Assembly: GCA_050015895.1 (NCBI GenBank)
Contig: JBEKAN010000039.1
Span: forward strand, 1 to 17,448
Length of the DNA stretch: 17,448 nt
Direction of reading: 5' to 3'
DNA from: JBEKOF01 sp050015895
Lineage (GTDB): Bacteria > Verrucomicrobiota > Verrucomicrobiia > Limisphaerales > Palsa-1400
Below the pieces are notes generated by a model that saw only the letters and a list, made by a program, of their open reading frames with translations, was not told the DNA's origin and did no database searches. Position 1 is the first letter of the stretch, and the number at the start of each line of letters is the position of its first letter. Of this stretch, positions 6,590-14,767 are shown piece after piece. Made by a program: the position numbers and the translations under genes.

Positions 6590-8419
6590 TCAGGCCGGCT
6601 TGAAAGCGGAAATTGTCTCCACCCGGTAGCGCTTCATTCCGCCCTCGACCGGGACTTCCACCTCCTGGGCGGGTTTGGCGTTGAGCAGGCATTGGCCCAC
6701 TGCGGTCAGGTAGCTGATGACCCCTTTGTTGGGATCGGAGTCCCAGGCCCCAAGGATGGTGAATTGCTCGGTGTGCTGATGGTCCAGGTCCGTCACCGAG
6801 ACGGTGGTGCCGATGCTCACGACGTCGGTGCGGGGGTTGGCGAAATCACTGCCGCGGGCGCGGACAAGCTGGGATTCCAACTCGCCTTTGCGGCGCATGA
6901 GGATCTTTTGCGTCTCCTTGGCGGCCTTGTATTCATGGTTCTCGCGCAAATCGCCGTAGCTCCGGGCCACGGCGATTTCCTTGGAGTTGGCGGGAATGGC
7001 CTTTTGCACCAGCTCCGCGTATTCGTTCTTCCGCCGCTCCAGGCTCTCCCAGGAGACCACCAGGCTGGTTTCCTGCTTCTCCCGGGATTGCTCCCCGGAG
7101 ATCATCGTTTGCACGGCCGGGTAGCTCTTGACGATGCGCGCCAGCAGCGAACGCTTGTCCATGTCGTCAAAGCAGGGGGAGAGCTGCAGTGCGCGCGTCA
7201 AATCCTTGATCACCTCCAGGTCGGCCGATCCGATCAGCTCCACCAGCAGGGTCGGATCATCCAGTATGAAATCCCGCAGCTTGTTGGACCGCTTCTCGTT
7301 GAACTGGTCCCGCTCCATCGCCGTAAGCATGGCGCGGAAGACCTCCGGCCCCAGAATGTCGGCAAAGGCGTCGGACCGCTCCTTGGCCAGCCAGAGGAGC
7401 AGTTCGCTGCCCGCCTGGTGCTGGCTGATCAGGCGCGCCAGCATCTCCTTCAACTGCTCCCATTTTCCCCCCGCGATCAGGGCGTGGGCCACTTCTCCCG
7501 CCAACTTGGCCGACACTTGGTTGAGCGAGCCGAGCAGCACCCCCGGCCAGGCCTCTTTCAAGGATTCCTTGAAGGATTGAAGCGCGCGCCGATGTTTGGC
7601 CGCCGGGATTTGGTCCAACAGCGGGCCGACCCGCGCGGATTCCTGCACCCAGACGGCCAGGCCGGAAATCTCGCCCTCCACTTCCGGCGTCCCGACCGCC
7701 GCGCGAATCTCATCGCGGATAAAAATGGCCTCCAAGGCCACGGCGGGCTGAGTGCGCTGGTGGGTGGCGATTTCGGCGTTCAACGTCGGCACGATTTCCG
7801 TGGCGGCGGCGGCTTGGTCGTCCAGATCGGAGGCGTTTTTCAGGACTTCGGTGGCGGCGTTCAGGCGCGCTTTCAATCCCTTGGCCGCGCGGAATTCGGC
7901 CATCAACCGGCTTTGCAGCGAGACTTCCTTGACTTGGTAAACGATCGGCTCGGATTTCTTGAGCGGAACCTGGAAATGCCCGTCCTTCTTGAGTTCCCGT
8001 TTGGCCGCCTCCCACCATTTCTTCCAGTCATCCTTGATGACATCCGGGACAAGTACCTGCTGGATTTGGTCCACAGTGGCCCGGTCGCCGAAGCTTTGCA
8101 GCACCAGTTTGATCAAGTCCAAATGATGCAACGCGGCCATTTGCCGGAGGGTCTCCAGGTCGGAAACCTTGCGCGCGTAAATATGGCTTTTGGGGATGGG
8201 CTTCAGCGATTCCGCCGCGAACGCCATGTCCATCACGTGGCCGGGTTTTTCCTGGAAATCAATGGTGAAGCGGCCAAAGACCGGATCGGACGAAGTGATT
8301 CTCCCAAATCCCCAACTGCGATGGAAGCAAAACCCGTCCTCCGCCAGACGGGTCAGGGGTTCCACTTGCTGGCGGCTCAGCTTCCCGGAGGCGACGAGTT
8401 TTTCGATGTCTTCTTTCAT
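6590..8419 (-). CDS. Long GreA/GreB-domain transcription elongation factor
   Basis: The protein has 609 residues, against about 158 for a normal GreA. The last 160 or so form a full Gre unit: a coiled coil carrying SYGDLRENHEYKAAKETQ, where D490 and E493 match the acidic tip pair (D41, E44 in E. coli GreA) that makes RNA polymerase cleave backtracked RNA, then the FKBP-like C-terminal domain (about 530-609). The first 440 or so residues are unlike standard Gre proteins. Near residues 30-75 a beta-rich patch (FCFHRSWGFGRI) may be a small nucleic-acid or polymerase-binding barrel; the rest looks helical. Long GreA proteins are known in Chlamydiae, so this may be a PVC-group architecture. The ATG at 8419 has a weak GGAAA about 10 bases upstream. 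The gene converges on the recombinase gene with 12 bases between stop codons and diverges from rsmB. Confidence 0.88.
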   Translation of the reverse strand: MKEDIEKLVASGKLSRQQVEPLTRLAEDGFCFHRSWGFGRITSSDPVFGRFTIDFQEKPGHVMDMAFAAESLKPIPKSHIYARKVSDLETLRQMAALHHLDLIKLVLQSFGDRATVDQIQQVLVPDVIKDDWKKWWEAAKRELKKDGHFQVPLKKSEPIVYQVKEVSLQSRLMAEFRAAKGLKARLNAATEVLKNASDLDDQAAAATEIVPTLNAEIATHQRTQPAVALEAIFIRDEIRAAVGTPEVEGEISGLAVWVQESARVGPLLDQIPAAKHRRALQSFKESLKEAWPGVLLGSLNQVSAKLAGEVAHALIAGGKWEQLKEMLARLISQHQAGSELLLWLAKERSDAFADILGPEVFRAMLTAMERDQFNEKRSNKLRDFILDDPTLLVELIGSADLEVIKDLTRALQLSPCFDDMDKRSLLARIVKSYPAVQTMISGEQSREKQETSLVVSWESLERRKNEYAELVQKAIPANSKEIAVARSYGDLRENHEYKAAKETQKILMRRKGELESQLVRARGSDFANPRTDVVSIGTTVSVTDLDHQHTEQFTILGAWDSDPNKGVISYLTAVGQCLLNAKPAQEVEVPVEGGMKRYRVETISAFKPA

Positions 8420-8447
8420 TGCTTGTTTCCAGAGTCCATGACCGGTG

Positions 8448-8478
8448 TATTATGAAGTGTGAGCCGCGAAAGTCCAAG
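8448..8478. promoter_or_regulatory. Shared, near-symmetric -10 region between gre-like gene and rsmB
   Basis: Only 39 bp separate the two divergent start codons. On the plus strand TATTAT (8448-8453) ends five bases before the rsmB GTG. On the minus strand the same bases give CATAAT (8449-8454), with a weak TTGGAC -35 (8472-8477) at 17-bp spacing, inside the rsmB coding start. The -10 boxes overlap almost fully, so one AT core may serve both directions. The -35 matches are weak. Confidence 0.4.
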
Positions 8479-9748
8479 AGAAATTGCCATCCGCGTTTTG
8501 CGCAGGCGGCGGACCAGCCGGGAATACGTGGAGACTCTGCTCGAACAGGAACTGGCCCGCGCCCCTTTGACCCGCCTGGACCGCTCCCTTTGCCAGGAGC
8601 TGGTCTATGGAATGGTCCGCTGGGAAATGACCCTCGACTGGCTGATCGCGCGCAAAACCAGCGCCCGTCCCCAGGCGGGCCTCGTGCAACTTCTCCTCCG
8701 GCTGGGGCTGTATCAGATCTTTTGGCTCCAACGAATCCCCGCCCATGCGGCGGTGCATGAGACGGTGGAGTTGGCGCGCCATCTGGGTTGCGCGGCGCAA
8801 ACGGGCTTTCTGAACGCCGTTTTCCGCGCCTCTCTCCGCCAGCGGGAGGCGACCCTCCTCCAACTGGAGGCGCTCAAGCGGGAGGACCCGGCGCTGGGCT
8901 ATTCCCATCCCGCCTGGCTGGTGGACCGATGGCGGGCCCGCTGGGGGCCGGAGAAAACCGCGCAACTGCTGGAGTGGGATAATTCGCACCCGCCGACCTT
9001 CGCCCGCCTGAACCTCTTGAAAACCGACGCGCCGGCGTTGACCGCGCTGTGGCGGGCGCAAGGGATCGGATTCACCGCGCGCCACTGGGATTGGACAGGG
9101 GAGGACCTGGTGTTTGAATTGCATTCCCATCCCAGCCTGGCGGAATGGAGCGAGTTCCAGAGGGGGTTCTTTTATGTCCAGGATCCCAGCACCTTGCTGG
9201 CGGTGCGCGAGTTGGATCCGCAGCCGGGGGATGACATCCTCGATCTCTGCGCCGCTCCCGGAGGCAAGACCACCTACATCGCGCAGCGGATGGGCAACCG
9301 GGGGCGCATTCTCGCCCACGACACTCAACCGCCGCGGTTGCGGCGCCTGGTGGAGAATTGCGCCAGGTTGGGCGTGGATTGTGTCCAGGCCACGGCCTCG
9401 TACGCCGCCGTCGCAGGCCCCTTCGACCGGATTCTGGTGGACGCGCCGTGTTCCAACACCGGTGTGTTGCGGCGGCGGGTGGACTTGCGCTGGCGCCTTC
9501 GTCCGCAGGAGTTGGAGAGACTGCCTCCGCGGCAGGGGGCGATGTTGCGCCGGGTCGCCGCCCAGCTCAAGCCGGGTGGCAGACTGGTCTATAGCACCTG
9601 CAGCCTGGAACCCGAAGAAAATGAGGATGTGACGCGGGAGTTTCTCAAGGAGCACGGAGAATTCGCCCTGGAAAACCAGCGGCAGTTGCTGCCGTTTGTG
9701 GACCAGGTGGACGGGGCCTGGGTGGCGTCGCTTCGCCGGCGCGCATGA
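8459..9748 (+). CDS. rsmB: 16S rRNA (cytosine-C5)-methyltransferase RsmB
   Basis: RsmB uses S-adenosylmethionine to methylate C967 (E. coli numbering) of 16S rRNA. The 429-residue product has the full layout: a NusB-like RNA-binding domain (about 1-140) and a Rossmann methyltransferase domain. Motifs seen are the SAM loop DLCAAPGGKTTYIAQRMG (about 261-278), VDAPCSNTGVLRRR with C331 (product release) and VYSTCSLEPEENED with the nucleophile C381. The 50-residue gap between the two cysteines equals that of E. coli RsmB (325 and 375). The start is GTG: an in-frame TGA lies only six bases upstream (8453-8455), and the next ATG would remove much of the NusB-like domain. No Shine-Dalgarno is present. 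purH starts 55 bases after the stop. Confidence 0.95.
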   Translation: MSRESPREIAIRVLRRRRTSREYVETLLEQELARAPLTRLDRSLCQELVYGMVRWEMTLDWLIARKTSARPQAGLVQLLLRLGLYQIFWLQRIPAHAAVHETVELARHLGCAAQTGFLNAVFRASLRQREATLLQLEALKREDPALGYSHPAWLVDRWRARWGPEKTAQLLEWDNSHPPTFARLNLLKTDAPALTALWRAQGIGFTARHWDWTGEDLVFELHSHPSLAEWSEFQRGFFYVQDPSTLLAVRELDPQPGDDILDLCAAPGGKTTYIAQRMGNRGRILAHDTQPPRLRRLVENCARLGVDCVQATASYAAVAGPFDRILVDAPCSNTGVLRRRVDLRWRLRPQELERLPPRQGAMLRRVAAQLKPGGRLVYSTCSLEPEENEDVTREFLKEHGEFALENQRQLLPFVDQVDGAWVASLRRRA

Positions 9749-9764
9749 TTTAGCCGCAAATCAG

Positions 9765-9793
9765 TTGACTCCACCCCGGCTTGTGGAGAATTT
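9765..9793 (+). promoter_or_regulatory. Weak candidate purH promoter overlapping a dyad
   Basis: TTGACT (9765-9770, 5 of 6 to consensus) is followed 17 bp later by GAATTT (9788-9793), a poor -10. Transcription would start about four bases before the purH ATG. A 6-bp inverted repeat, CTCCAC (9769-9774) with GTGGAG (9783-9788), sits between the boxes and could be an operator or an RNA hairpin. It lacks a T-tract, so it is not a clear terminator for rsmB. Confidence 0.3.
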
Positions 9794-9803
9794 AGCCCCG
9801 TTT

Positions 9804-11399
9804 ATGTCAAAGATTCAACGCGCGCTCCTTTCGGTGTTCGACAAAACCGGCCTGATCCCCTTTGCACAGGCCCTCGCCGCGGCGGGCGTCGAGATCATCT
9901 CCACCGGCGGCACGGCCAAGGCCCTGCGCGAAAAGGGGATCATGGTCAGCGATCTGAGCGCCTACACCGAATTCCCCGAAATGCTCGATGGCCGCGTCAA
10001 AACCCTCCATCCCAGGATTCACGGCGGCCTTCTCTATCTGCGGGGCAATCCCGCGCATGAGGCGGCCGTCCGCAAGCACGACATCAAACCGATTGACCTG
10101 GTGGCGGTCAATCTCTATCCCTTCGAGCAAACCGTCGCACGGCCCGGCGTGACCCTGGCGGAGGCGATTGAGAACATTGACATCGGCGGCCCTTCCATGC
10201 TGCGCAGCGCGGCCAAAAACCACCAAAGCGTGACCGTGGTGGCGGACCCCGCCGATTACGCGGAGGTGGCCGCTCAAATCACCGCCACCGGCAACACCAC
10301 CCCGGAATTGCGCCAGCGGCTGGCTGTGCGGGTCTTTGCCCGCACGGCGGCTTATGACGGGCAGATCGCCGCCTGGCTCTCCAAGACATTCGGCGTGTCC
10401 GGGCCGCCATCCGGCGTCATGTTTCCCGGCGCGCCTGTGGAGCCAGGCCAGCCGTGGCCGGCGCGGCTGCGGTTGGACATGCCGCGCGTCCAGGAGTTGC
10501 GCTACGGGGAGAACCCCCACCAGCGCGCCGCGCTCTACGGGGGGTTCGCGGAGTATTTTCAGCAGCTTCACGGCCGGGAGCTTTCCTGCAACAATATCCT
10601 CGACTTGACCGCGGCCGCGAATCTGGCGGGGGAGTTTGCCGGCGGCCCGCCGGCGCTGGCCATCCTCAAGCACACCAACCCGTGCGGGGTGGGGCGGGGG
10701 ACCTCCTTGCGGGAGGCCTGGGAGAAAGCCTTTGCCACGGACAAACAGGCGCCTTTCGGGGGCATTATTGCCGTCAACCGGACCCTCGATCTGCCTTGCG
10801 CCGCAGCCGTCGCCGAAATCTTCAGCGAGGTCATTGTCGCCCCGGATTTTGACCCGGACGCGCTGGATCTTCTGCGCAAGAAGAAGAATCTCCGTCTGCT
10901 CAAAGTCTTGAAATGTCCCCGCTCGGCCAGTCCGTGGGAGTTTCGCGGCGTCGGCGCCGATTCCCTGCTCGTGCAGGAAAGCGACAGAAAAGAGGTCGGG
11001 GAGGGGGATTTGAAAATTGTCACCCGTCGTCGGCCGACGGAGGCGGAGCTGGAGGCGATGTTGTTTGGGTGGCGGGTGGTCAAGCACGTCAAATCCAACG
11101 CCATTGTCTATGCCGGGCCGGACCGCACACTGGGGATCGGGGCGGGCCAGATGAGCCGGGTGGATTCGAGCCGTTTGGCCGTCTGGAAGGCCAAGGAGGC
11201 CGGTCTTTCCCTCCAAGGCAGCGTGGTTTGCAGCGACGCCTTTTTCCCATTTGCCGATGGTTTGGTGGCCGCCGCGGAAGCCGGCGCCACAGCGGCCATC
11301 CAGCCCGGCGGCTCCGTGCGCGACGCGGAGGTGATCGTCGCCGCCGATGAGCGGAACATGGCCATGGCCTTCACCGGCGTGCGCCATTTCCGGCATTGA
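9804..11399 (+). CDS. purH: Bifunctional AICAR transformylase / IMP cyclohydrolase
   Basis: PurH carries out the last two steps of purine synthesis: it formylates AICAR with 10-formyl-THF and closes the ring to IMP. The 531-residue length is typical. The N-terminal MGS-like cyclohydrolase domain (about 1-150) starts SKIQRALLSVFDKTGL and holds STGGTAKALRE and KTLHPRIHGGLLYLR. The transformylase part shows LRYGENPHQRAALYG, CNNILDLTAAAN, the catalytic K289-H290 in ILKHTNPCGVG, KHVKSNAIVYA, GIGAGQMSRVDSSRLA and the C-terminal FPFADGLVAAAEAG and IQPGGSVRD. The ATG at 9804 matches the family N-terminus; an in-frame extension upstream overlaps the rsmB end and carries no family sequence. It converges on the FHA gene with 41 bases between stop codons and no clear terminator. 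Confidence 0.97.
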   Translation: MSKIQRALLSVFDKTGLIPFAQALAAAGVEIISTGGTAKALREKGIMVSDLSAYTEFPEMLDGRVKTLHPRIHGGLLYLRGNPAHEAAVRKHDIKPIDLVAVNLYPFEQTVARPGVTLAEAIENIDIGGPSMLRSAAKNHQSVTVVADPADYAEVAAQITATGNTTPELRQRLAVRVFARTAAYDGQIAAWLSKTFGVSGPPSGVMFPGAPVEPGQPWPARLRLDMPRVQELRYGENPHQRAALYGGFAEYFQQLHGRELSCNNILDLTAAANLAGEFAGGPPALAILKHTNPCGVGRGTSLREAWEKAFATDKQAPFGGIIAVNRTLDLPCAAAVAEIFSEVIVAPDFDPDALDLLRKKKNLRLLKVLKCPRSASPWEFRGVGADSLLVQESDRKEVGEGDLKIVTRRRPTEAELEAMLFGWRVVKHVKSNAIVYAGPDRTLGIGAGQMSRVDSSRLAVWKAKEAGLSLQGSVVCSDAFFPFADGLVAAAEAGATAAIQPGGSVRDAEVIVAADERNMAMAFTGVRHFRH

Positions 11400-11440
11400 A
11401 GAACCCGGCGCGGATCAAGCTGGCGGCGGGGTGCGCCCTC

Positions 11441-11866
11441 TTACCGAATCAGGCGGCAAATCAGCGCCACCTGACCCAGGCAGAGGATTGCCAGGGCGGT
11501 CCAAAGGAGCCATTCGCGCGCCAACAGACTGGATTGACGAACCGGGGCCAGCGCGAACTGAATCTTCAGTGCGCCAATGGAAATGACGTCTCCATTGCGC
11601 AGGACCGTCTCATTCACCGGCACGTCGTTGACGCTGACCAGCGCGTTGCCTTGGGCCTGACAAACCAGACCTTGTGGCTGCCGGGTGATGGCGAGGTGCC
11701 GCGGCCAGACGCCCGGCTCGTCCACCGAAAGGTCCGCCTCCGCGGCGCGCCCGATCTGGATGGGAAAGCGCGTCCCGGTGAATCGCGCCCCCGCCTTGCT
11801 CCCGGAGAGAATGTGAAGCTGAACCATGGCGGCGAGGGTCAGGGGGGGCTGCGGCTGCCCGGACAT
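11441..11866 (-). CDS. Small FHA-domain protein with C-terminal membrane anchor
   Basis: The 141-residue protein has one forkhead-associated domain (about 15-110), a fold that commonly binds phosphothreonine peptides, and one hydrophobic helix at 119-137 followed by a short basic end (RLIR). With no signal peptide, it should be tail-anchored with the FHA domain in the cytoplasm. The FHA marks seen are IGR (G39-R40), RH at 56-57 and a later RNGDVISIG. The serine that usually precedes that R-H is P55 here, so phosphopeptide binding may be weak or altered. It starts five bases after the Wza-like gene's stop, with AGG about nine bases before the ATG, so the two are translationally linked. A second ATG at residue 14 (11827) is possible. 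It could be the phospho-reader or scaffold for the neighbouring kinase; that is inference. Confidence 0.8.
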   Translation of the reverse strand: MSGQPQPPLTLAAMVQLHILSGSKAGARFTGTRFPIQIGRAAEADLSVDEPGVWPRHLAITRQPQGLVCQAQGNALVSVNDVPVNETVLRNGDVISIGALKIQFALAPVRQSSLLAREWLLWTALAILCLGQVALICRLIR

Positions 11867-11871
11867 TGGAG

Positions 11872-12507
11872 CTACCTGCCAGTGAGTGCTTCGATAAAAC
11901 TCCTTCGCGGAACATCAATTTTATCACCGGGGAAAACCTCCAGATCCAACTTGGGAGCATCCAGGGCTTTCACACAATCCACAGTATAAATCGTCCCGTC
12001 CAGCCGGGTCAACTTCACTCTGTGTTTGGCCGCGTACTCGGTGAAGCCCCCCGCCGAGGCGATGGCCTTGGTCACGGTGATGCGGCTCAAATACAACACC
12101 CTGCCACTGGTCGGCCCGGGGTTGACTTCCCCGCTGACATAAAAATAGCGCTCCCTTGGGAGCACGGTCACATTGGCATGAGTGTAATAGTCGGGCACCA
12201 GGTTGGTCCGAATAATTTCCGCGAGTCCCTCCGGAGATTCTCCGGCGGCTTCAATGGGGTGGTTGATGTGGGCAAGCGTAATGGTGCCCTTGTCGGAAAT
12301 ATCCATGATTGCCGGTTCCACAGGCAGGGGGGTTCCCGTCACATCCACTTCTATCCTGTCCCCGATTTGCAGCGGGGTGGTCCCGCGCGGCCGCGGTTCG
12401 GTTGCCGGTCCTTTGGGCGGGGGAACGCAGCCGGCCATGACCAAAGCCGTTGCCGCCAGACAAACCACCCAGGTGAATTGCCGCGCACCATGTTGTAACA
12501 ATCTCAT
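11872..12507 (-). CDS. Wza-like polysaccharide export lipoprotein (Poly_export and SLBB)
   Basis: This is the outer-membrane or periplasmic export component that, in Wza-type systems, forms the channel with the Wzc/Wzz partner. From the ATG at 12507 it has 211 residues. A signal sequence leads to VMAGC with the lipidated cysteine at 27; methionine at the -3 site is less usual. A proline-rich linker follows, then the Poly_export domain (about 43-120, PLQIGDRIEVDVTGT) and one SLBB domain (about 124-200, YVSGEVNPGPTSGR, TKAIASAGGFTEYA, VFPGDKIDVPRR). It has one SLBB domain, fewer than E. coli Wza, as in short EpsA-type proteins. An in-frame GTG at 12537, three bases after the kinase stop, would add ten residues and spoil the compact signal peptide. 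No clear Shine-Dalgarno is seen. It lies between the kinase and FHA genes, all on one strand. Confidence 0.9.
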   Translation of the reverse strand: MRLLQHGARQFTWVVCLAATALVMAGCVPPPKGPATEPRPRGTTPLQIGDRIEVDVTGTPLPVEPAIMDISDKGTITLAHINHPIEAAGESPEGLAEIIRTNLVPDYYTHANVTVLPRERYFYVSGEVNPGPTSGRVLYLSRITVTKAIASAGGFTEYAAKHRVKLTRLDGTIYTVDCVKALDAPKLDLEVFPGDKIDVPRRSFIEALTGR

Positions 12508-12540
12508 ATTTATACGGTTGCGACTCGCCAGGAGCACTTG

Positions 12541-14718
12541 TCAATACTTCTGCTTGATCTCAACTTTGGCCTTGGCTGCCGCGTCACTGAGTTGGACAAC
12601 TGTGGAGTCGTTTTTGTTCGAGGAAGTGTCATACTCGTAGTACCCGCTGTAATAATAATAGTGCTCATCCTGGCTCATGTTGATGTTGTTGAGCACCAGA
12701 CCCATGAGATTGCCGCCCACCTTTTGAATCATCTGCTTGGCCCGCAGCGTCATCGGCGTCGGGTATCTCCGATACTGGATGACCTGAATCACCATGTCCA
12801 TCTCGCTGGCCAGAACCGAGGCGTCGCTCACGCCCAGAAGCGGGGGGGAGTCGAAGAACACAAAGTCGTACCGCCGCTTGAGCTCCCGGATGGTGTCCTT
12901 CATCTGGGTGGAGGCCAATATGCTCATCGAACTGCTGGGCAGCTTGCCGCTGGGCAGAAAATCCAGGGTGGGCAGCTTGGTTTTCAGGATCACCTGCTCC
13001 AGCGTCATTTCTTTGTTGAGCAGCAAATCCGTCAGCCCTATGGCGTTGCTCAGGCGCAGCATCCGGTGCGCGCTGGGGCGGCGCAAGTCCGAATCCACCA
13101 CCAGGATGCGCTGGCCGTTCTGCGCGAACACAGTGGCCAGGTTGAGCAGCGTGGTGGTCTTGCCCTCTCCAGCCCCGCCGCTGAGCACGGTGATGGTGTT
13201 CCAGTTCTCATCCTTGCGCGAGAACAAAAGATTGGTGCGCAACACCCGGTACGCCTCCGCGTGCGGGCTTTCCGCCCCTTCCTCGATCACATTGCCCACG
13301 TTCTGCGGAATGACCCCCAGCACCGGCGCCGAAAGCGCCCGCTCGACGTCGTCAATCGTCTTGACGCTGGTGTCCAGGTACTCGATGAAGAACGCCAGGC
13401 CCACCCCCACGATCAGCCCCACCAGGACCCCCGGAATCATGTAAATGTACCACGACCTGACAGGCCGCTTGTCCGGGCGGGCCGGGTCATGGATGATGAC
13501 GGTGGGTCGCAGTGGCTGCAGGGCCTCCACCTTTTGTTGCGTGAGAAGACGGTTCAAATCTTCCCAGTTGCGTGTTCCGCCTTCCACATCGCGCTTCAGG
13601 GTGAAATAGGAGCGGGTCCTTCTTGCCTCCTCGTAGAGCTTCACCTTGGCCTGCTCCTCCAACTGGGTGATCGTGTCAAGCTGGCCTTTGTCATGGGACA
13701 CCACACCCGCCCAGCCGGACATGATCCCCTCGATTTTCGCGGCGTAGGCGTTGGTGGCCTCTTCCAAGGCTCTCTGCGCCGAGATGTACTTCTCGTTACT
13801 GGTGCCGTACCCCGATTCGCGGGCTTCGGTCAAATTGTCCTCCGCGTGGTGCAGCCGCTCTTCCAGCAGGAACAAATCCGGATCCAGTTGTCCCCGGATT
13901 TCCGTGGGCAGCGCCGACGCCAGAAGGTGTTTTTCGCGGAGGCTGTTTAGATTGGCCAGGGTGTTGCTGTGGTCGTTGTAATCCACCACCGCGTCAATCA
14001 GCCGCGATTCGAGCATGCGGATGGTTTGGGTGTAAATGGACTCGCCCGCCCCTTGTTGCGACCCGGGGTCAAAATCCGGAATGCCCGACGTTTCCCGCAT
14101 TTCGTCCAACTGCGCCATCTGATTGGTCAGGGTGGCGTGCGCGGCGTTGACTTGCTGCTCCAAGGCCACAACCCCCACATTGCGGCCGCTCTGCCAGGAT
14201 TCCAAGCGGTACTGTTGATACGTTTCGGCGATTTTTTGGGCGATGTTCGCCGCCATGTCCCAATCGGGGTTCCGGACGGAGATTTCAATCAGGCTTGTGC
14301 CCCGGGTCTGCTCCACGTCCACTTTCCTGGACAAAATCTTGTAGGTCTGGTCCAGGGACCAGTCCTGCTCGTCGGCTTGGTGGGCCAGATAATGCGTCAG
14401 ATTCAGGTTGGTGATCACCGGGCATAAAATATCCCACGCGGTGATGATCTTGAATTGCGTCGTCAGCCAGTACGGATCCCACCCCTGGATCGGCTGGTAG
14501 CCCTGGGTGGACACCGACACCGTGGGCTCGTCCTTCTGAACCTCAATTCCCACCGTGCTTTGATACTGTTTGGGCAGCGAGTAACTCAAGATCGCGCTGG
14601 TGACCAGGCACAGCAGGAACACGGTCAAAATCAGGCTCCGGCGCAGCCGGATCACCCGCCAGTAGTCCAAAAAATGCAGTTTGATCTCCGGGGTCTCGGC
14701 TGTAGTGGGGGCGTCCAT
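12541..14718 (-). CDS. Fused polysaccharide co-polymerase / BY-kinase (Wzz plus Wzc type)
   Basis: The protein sets exopolysaccharide chain length and drives export through cycles of tyrosine autophosphorylation at the inner membrane. From the ATG at 14718 it has 725 residues: a Wzz domain start (IKLHFLDYWRVIRLRRS), TM1 at about 28-46, a long periplasmic, largely helical region (about 50-415), TM2 at about 420-443, then a cytoplasmic kinase domain. Kinase motifs are Walker A GGAGEGKTTT (K520), Walker A' LVVDSDLRRP (D542, D544) and Walker B FVFFDSPP (D623). The tail carries a tyrosine cluster, HYYYYSGYYEYD (Y687-690, 693, 694, 696), and ends in Y725, as expected of autophosphorylation substrates. 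A TTG two codons upstream (14724) is a less likely start. A terminator T-tract ends four bases before the ATG, so expression probably depends on read-through or a local promoter. Confidence 0.93.
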   Translation of the reverse strand: MDAPTTAETPEIKLHFLDYWRVIRLRRSLILTVFLLCLVTSAILSYSLPKQYQSTVGIEVQKDEPTVSVSTQGYQPIQGWDPYWLTTQFKIITAWDILCPVITNLNLTHYLAHQADEQDWSLDQTYKILSRKVDVEQTRGTSLIEISVRNPDWDMAANIAQKIAETYQQYRLESWQSGRNVGVVALEQQVNAAHATLTNQMAQLDEMRETSGIPDFDPGSQQGAGESIYTQTIRMLESRLIDAVVDYNDHSNTLANLNSLREKHLLASALPTEIRGQLDPDLFLLEERLHHAEDNLTEARESGYGTSNEKYISAQRALEEATNAYAAKIEGIMSGWAGVVSHDKGQLDTITQLEEQAKVKLYEEARRTRSYFTLKRDVEGGTRNWEDLNRLLTQQKVEALQPLRPTVIIHDPARPDKRPVRSWYIYMIPGVLVGLIVGVGLAFFIEYLDTSVKTIDDVERALSAPVLGVIPQNVGNVIEEGAESPHAEAYRVLRTNLLFSRKDENWNTITVLSGGAGEGKTTTLLNLATVFAQNGQRILVVDSDLRRPSAHRMLRLSNAIGLTDLLLNKEMTLEQVILKTKLPTLDFLPSGKLPSSSMSILASTQMKDTIRELKRRYDFVFFDSPPLLGVSDASVLASEMDMVIQVIQYRRYPTPMTLRAKQMIQKVGGNLMGLVLNNINMSQDEHYYYYSGYYEYDTSSNKNDSTVVQLSDAAAKAKVEIKQKY

Positions 14719-14722
14719 AGTC

Positions 14723-14767
14723 AAAAAAACAAAGCTAGACCGCGCGCGAACGCCACGTTCTAGCTTT
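14723..14767 (-). terminator. Intrinsic terminator directly before the kinase gene
   Basis: In the minus-strand RNA, AAAGCUAGA (14767-14759) pairs perfectly with UCUAGCUUU (14739-14731). After one mismatch, four more pairs close inside it (14757-14754 with 14744-14741, one of them G-U). The stem is followed by G and seven U (14729-14723). This is a textbook intrinsic terminator for the upstream beta-barrel gene, but it also occupies the leader of the kinase gene. Confidence 0.75.

Noticed and set aside
6692..8455. Long plus-strand frame opposite the gre-like gene
   Set aside because: No recognisable motif. The minus strand has the intact Gre domain; this is a compositional shadow.
9807..11396. 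Long minus-strand frame opposite purH
   Set aside because: It lacks domains and mirrors purH exactly; purH motifs are complete on the plus strand.
12508..12537. GTG start ten codons upstream for the Wza-like lipoprotein
   Set aside because: It would place charged residues (ASRNRIN) before the compact signal peptide; the ATG at 12507 gives a standard lipoprotein signal.
12538..13950. Long plus-strand frame opposite the kinase gene
   Set aside because: Translation is His/Arg/Val-rich without motifs; the kinase Walker motifs are on the minus strand.
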